From positions 1 to 57,910 of the forward strand of contig CAYJJG010000010.1 of assembly GCA_964370435.1 (NCBI GenBank): 57,910 bases of DNA. The letters run 5' to 3'. Both the position numbers and the translations under genes were made by a program. The DNA comes from CALVGQ01 sp964370435. GTDB lineage: Bacteria > Bacillota_I > Bacilli_A > Erysipelotrichales > Erysipelotrichaceae. Of the stretch, positions 57,898 to 57,910 are shown in pieces. Each line of letters opens with the position of its first letter. Position 1 is the stretch's first letter. Below the pieces are notes generated by a model. It was not told the origin of the DNA, ran no database searches, and worked only from the letters and a program-made list of their open reading frames with translations.

Positions 57898-57910
57898 TAA
57901 GCACTCAAGA
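57898..57910 (+). promoter_or_regulatory. Left half of a probable CIRCE (HrcA) operator, cut by the window edge
   Basis: TAAGCACTC matches the CIRCE half-site TTAGCACTC in 8 of 9 positions and sits just after the -10 box, the usual CIRCE place. The 9-base spacer and right half-site would lie past the end. Suggests hrcA-grpE-dnaK or groESL next. Confidence 0.6.

Noticed and set aside
1..57910. tRNA, rRNA or CRISPR
   Set aside because: No cloverleaf, rRNA segment or regularly spaced direct repeats were found by reading the intergenic regions on both strands.

Overview
The window is a low-GC, compactly coded chromosomal segment from a Gram-positive, endospore-forming Firmicute. The best placement is the Erysipelotrichia, near the Mollicutes. 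Evidence: forespore and cortex genes (spoVT, yabP, yabQ); ribosomal protein L11 lacking the usual PxPPV segment, as I recall for Mycoplasma L11; RpoB of 1383 residues with a long lineage-type insertion and Asn at the rifampicin-contact His position; and UGA not used as a sense codon. A choloylglycine (bile salt) hydrolase, a flavinylated secreted reductase and a mannose-family PTS point to an anaerobic gut organism. This placement is inference from gene content; no 16S rRNA gene is present.

Layout. 1-5.3 kb (minus strand): a truncated unknown gene, then three c-di-GMP signalling proteins (EAL, GGDEF, dCache-GVDEF-EAL). 5.5-11.5 kb (minus): pth, mfd, spoVT, rqcP, yabP, yabQ, divIC, a sporulation/cell-division cluster with a forespore-type promoter before spoVT. 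11.6-15.6 kb (minus): a GntR/YtrA-like regulator with its ABC exporter, and the conserved block rpmH, rnpA, yidC, khpB (dnaA is not beside it). 15.9-27.8 kb: mixed single genes, including gpmI, bile salt hydrolase, an M20 amidohydrolase, an XRE regulator, YigZ, tag, a lipoprotein hydrolase, a P-loop kinase plus Nudix pair, desulfoferrodoxin and a D-2-hydroxyacid dehydrogenase.

28.1-34.4 kb (plus): a nucleoside ABC importer (BMP lipoprotein, double ATPase, two permeases) followed by a uracil-type NCS2 permease whose leader carries a PyrR-type attenuator. 34.5-45.6 kb: the rplK-rplA, rplJ-rplL, rsmC-like, rpoB-rpoC information-processing cluster, with an L1-site-like leader, an L10 leader with a terminator, and a promoter inside the rsmC-like gene. 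45.7-47.6 kb: a secreted FMN/FAD reductase.

47.9-56.3 kb: a sugar or polyol catabolic island. A divergent LevR-like regulator without a visible sigma-54-contact loop faces an operon for a class II aldolase, PTS EIIB, zinc dehydrogenase, EIID, EIIC, iron dehydrogenase and EIIA. Four copies of an 8-bp motif at near-whole-turn spacing lie between them. The enzymes suggest a redox-balanced route: phosphorylating uptake, oxidation to a ketose phosphate, aldol cleavage, and reduction of the aldehyde product. The substrate cannot be read from the sequence. The window closes with an unknown protein having uracil-DNA-glycosylase-like motifs, and a sigma-A promoter running into a half CIRCE operator, so a heat-shock operon probably starts just beyond the right edge.

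I see no rRNA or tRNA gene, CRISPR array, insertion sequence, prophage or origin of replication.
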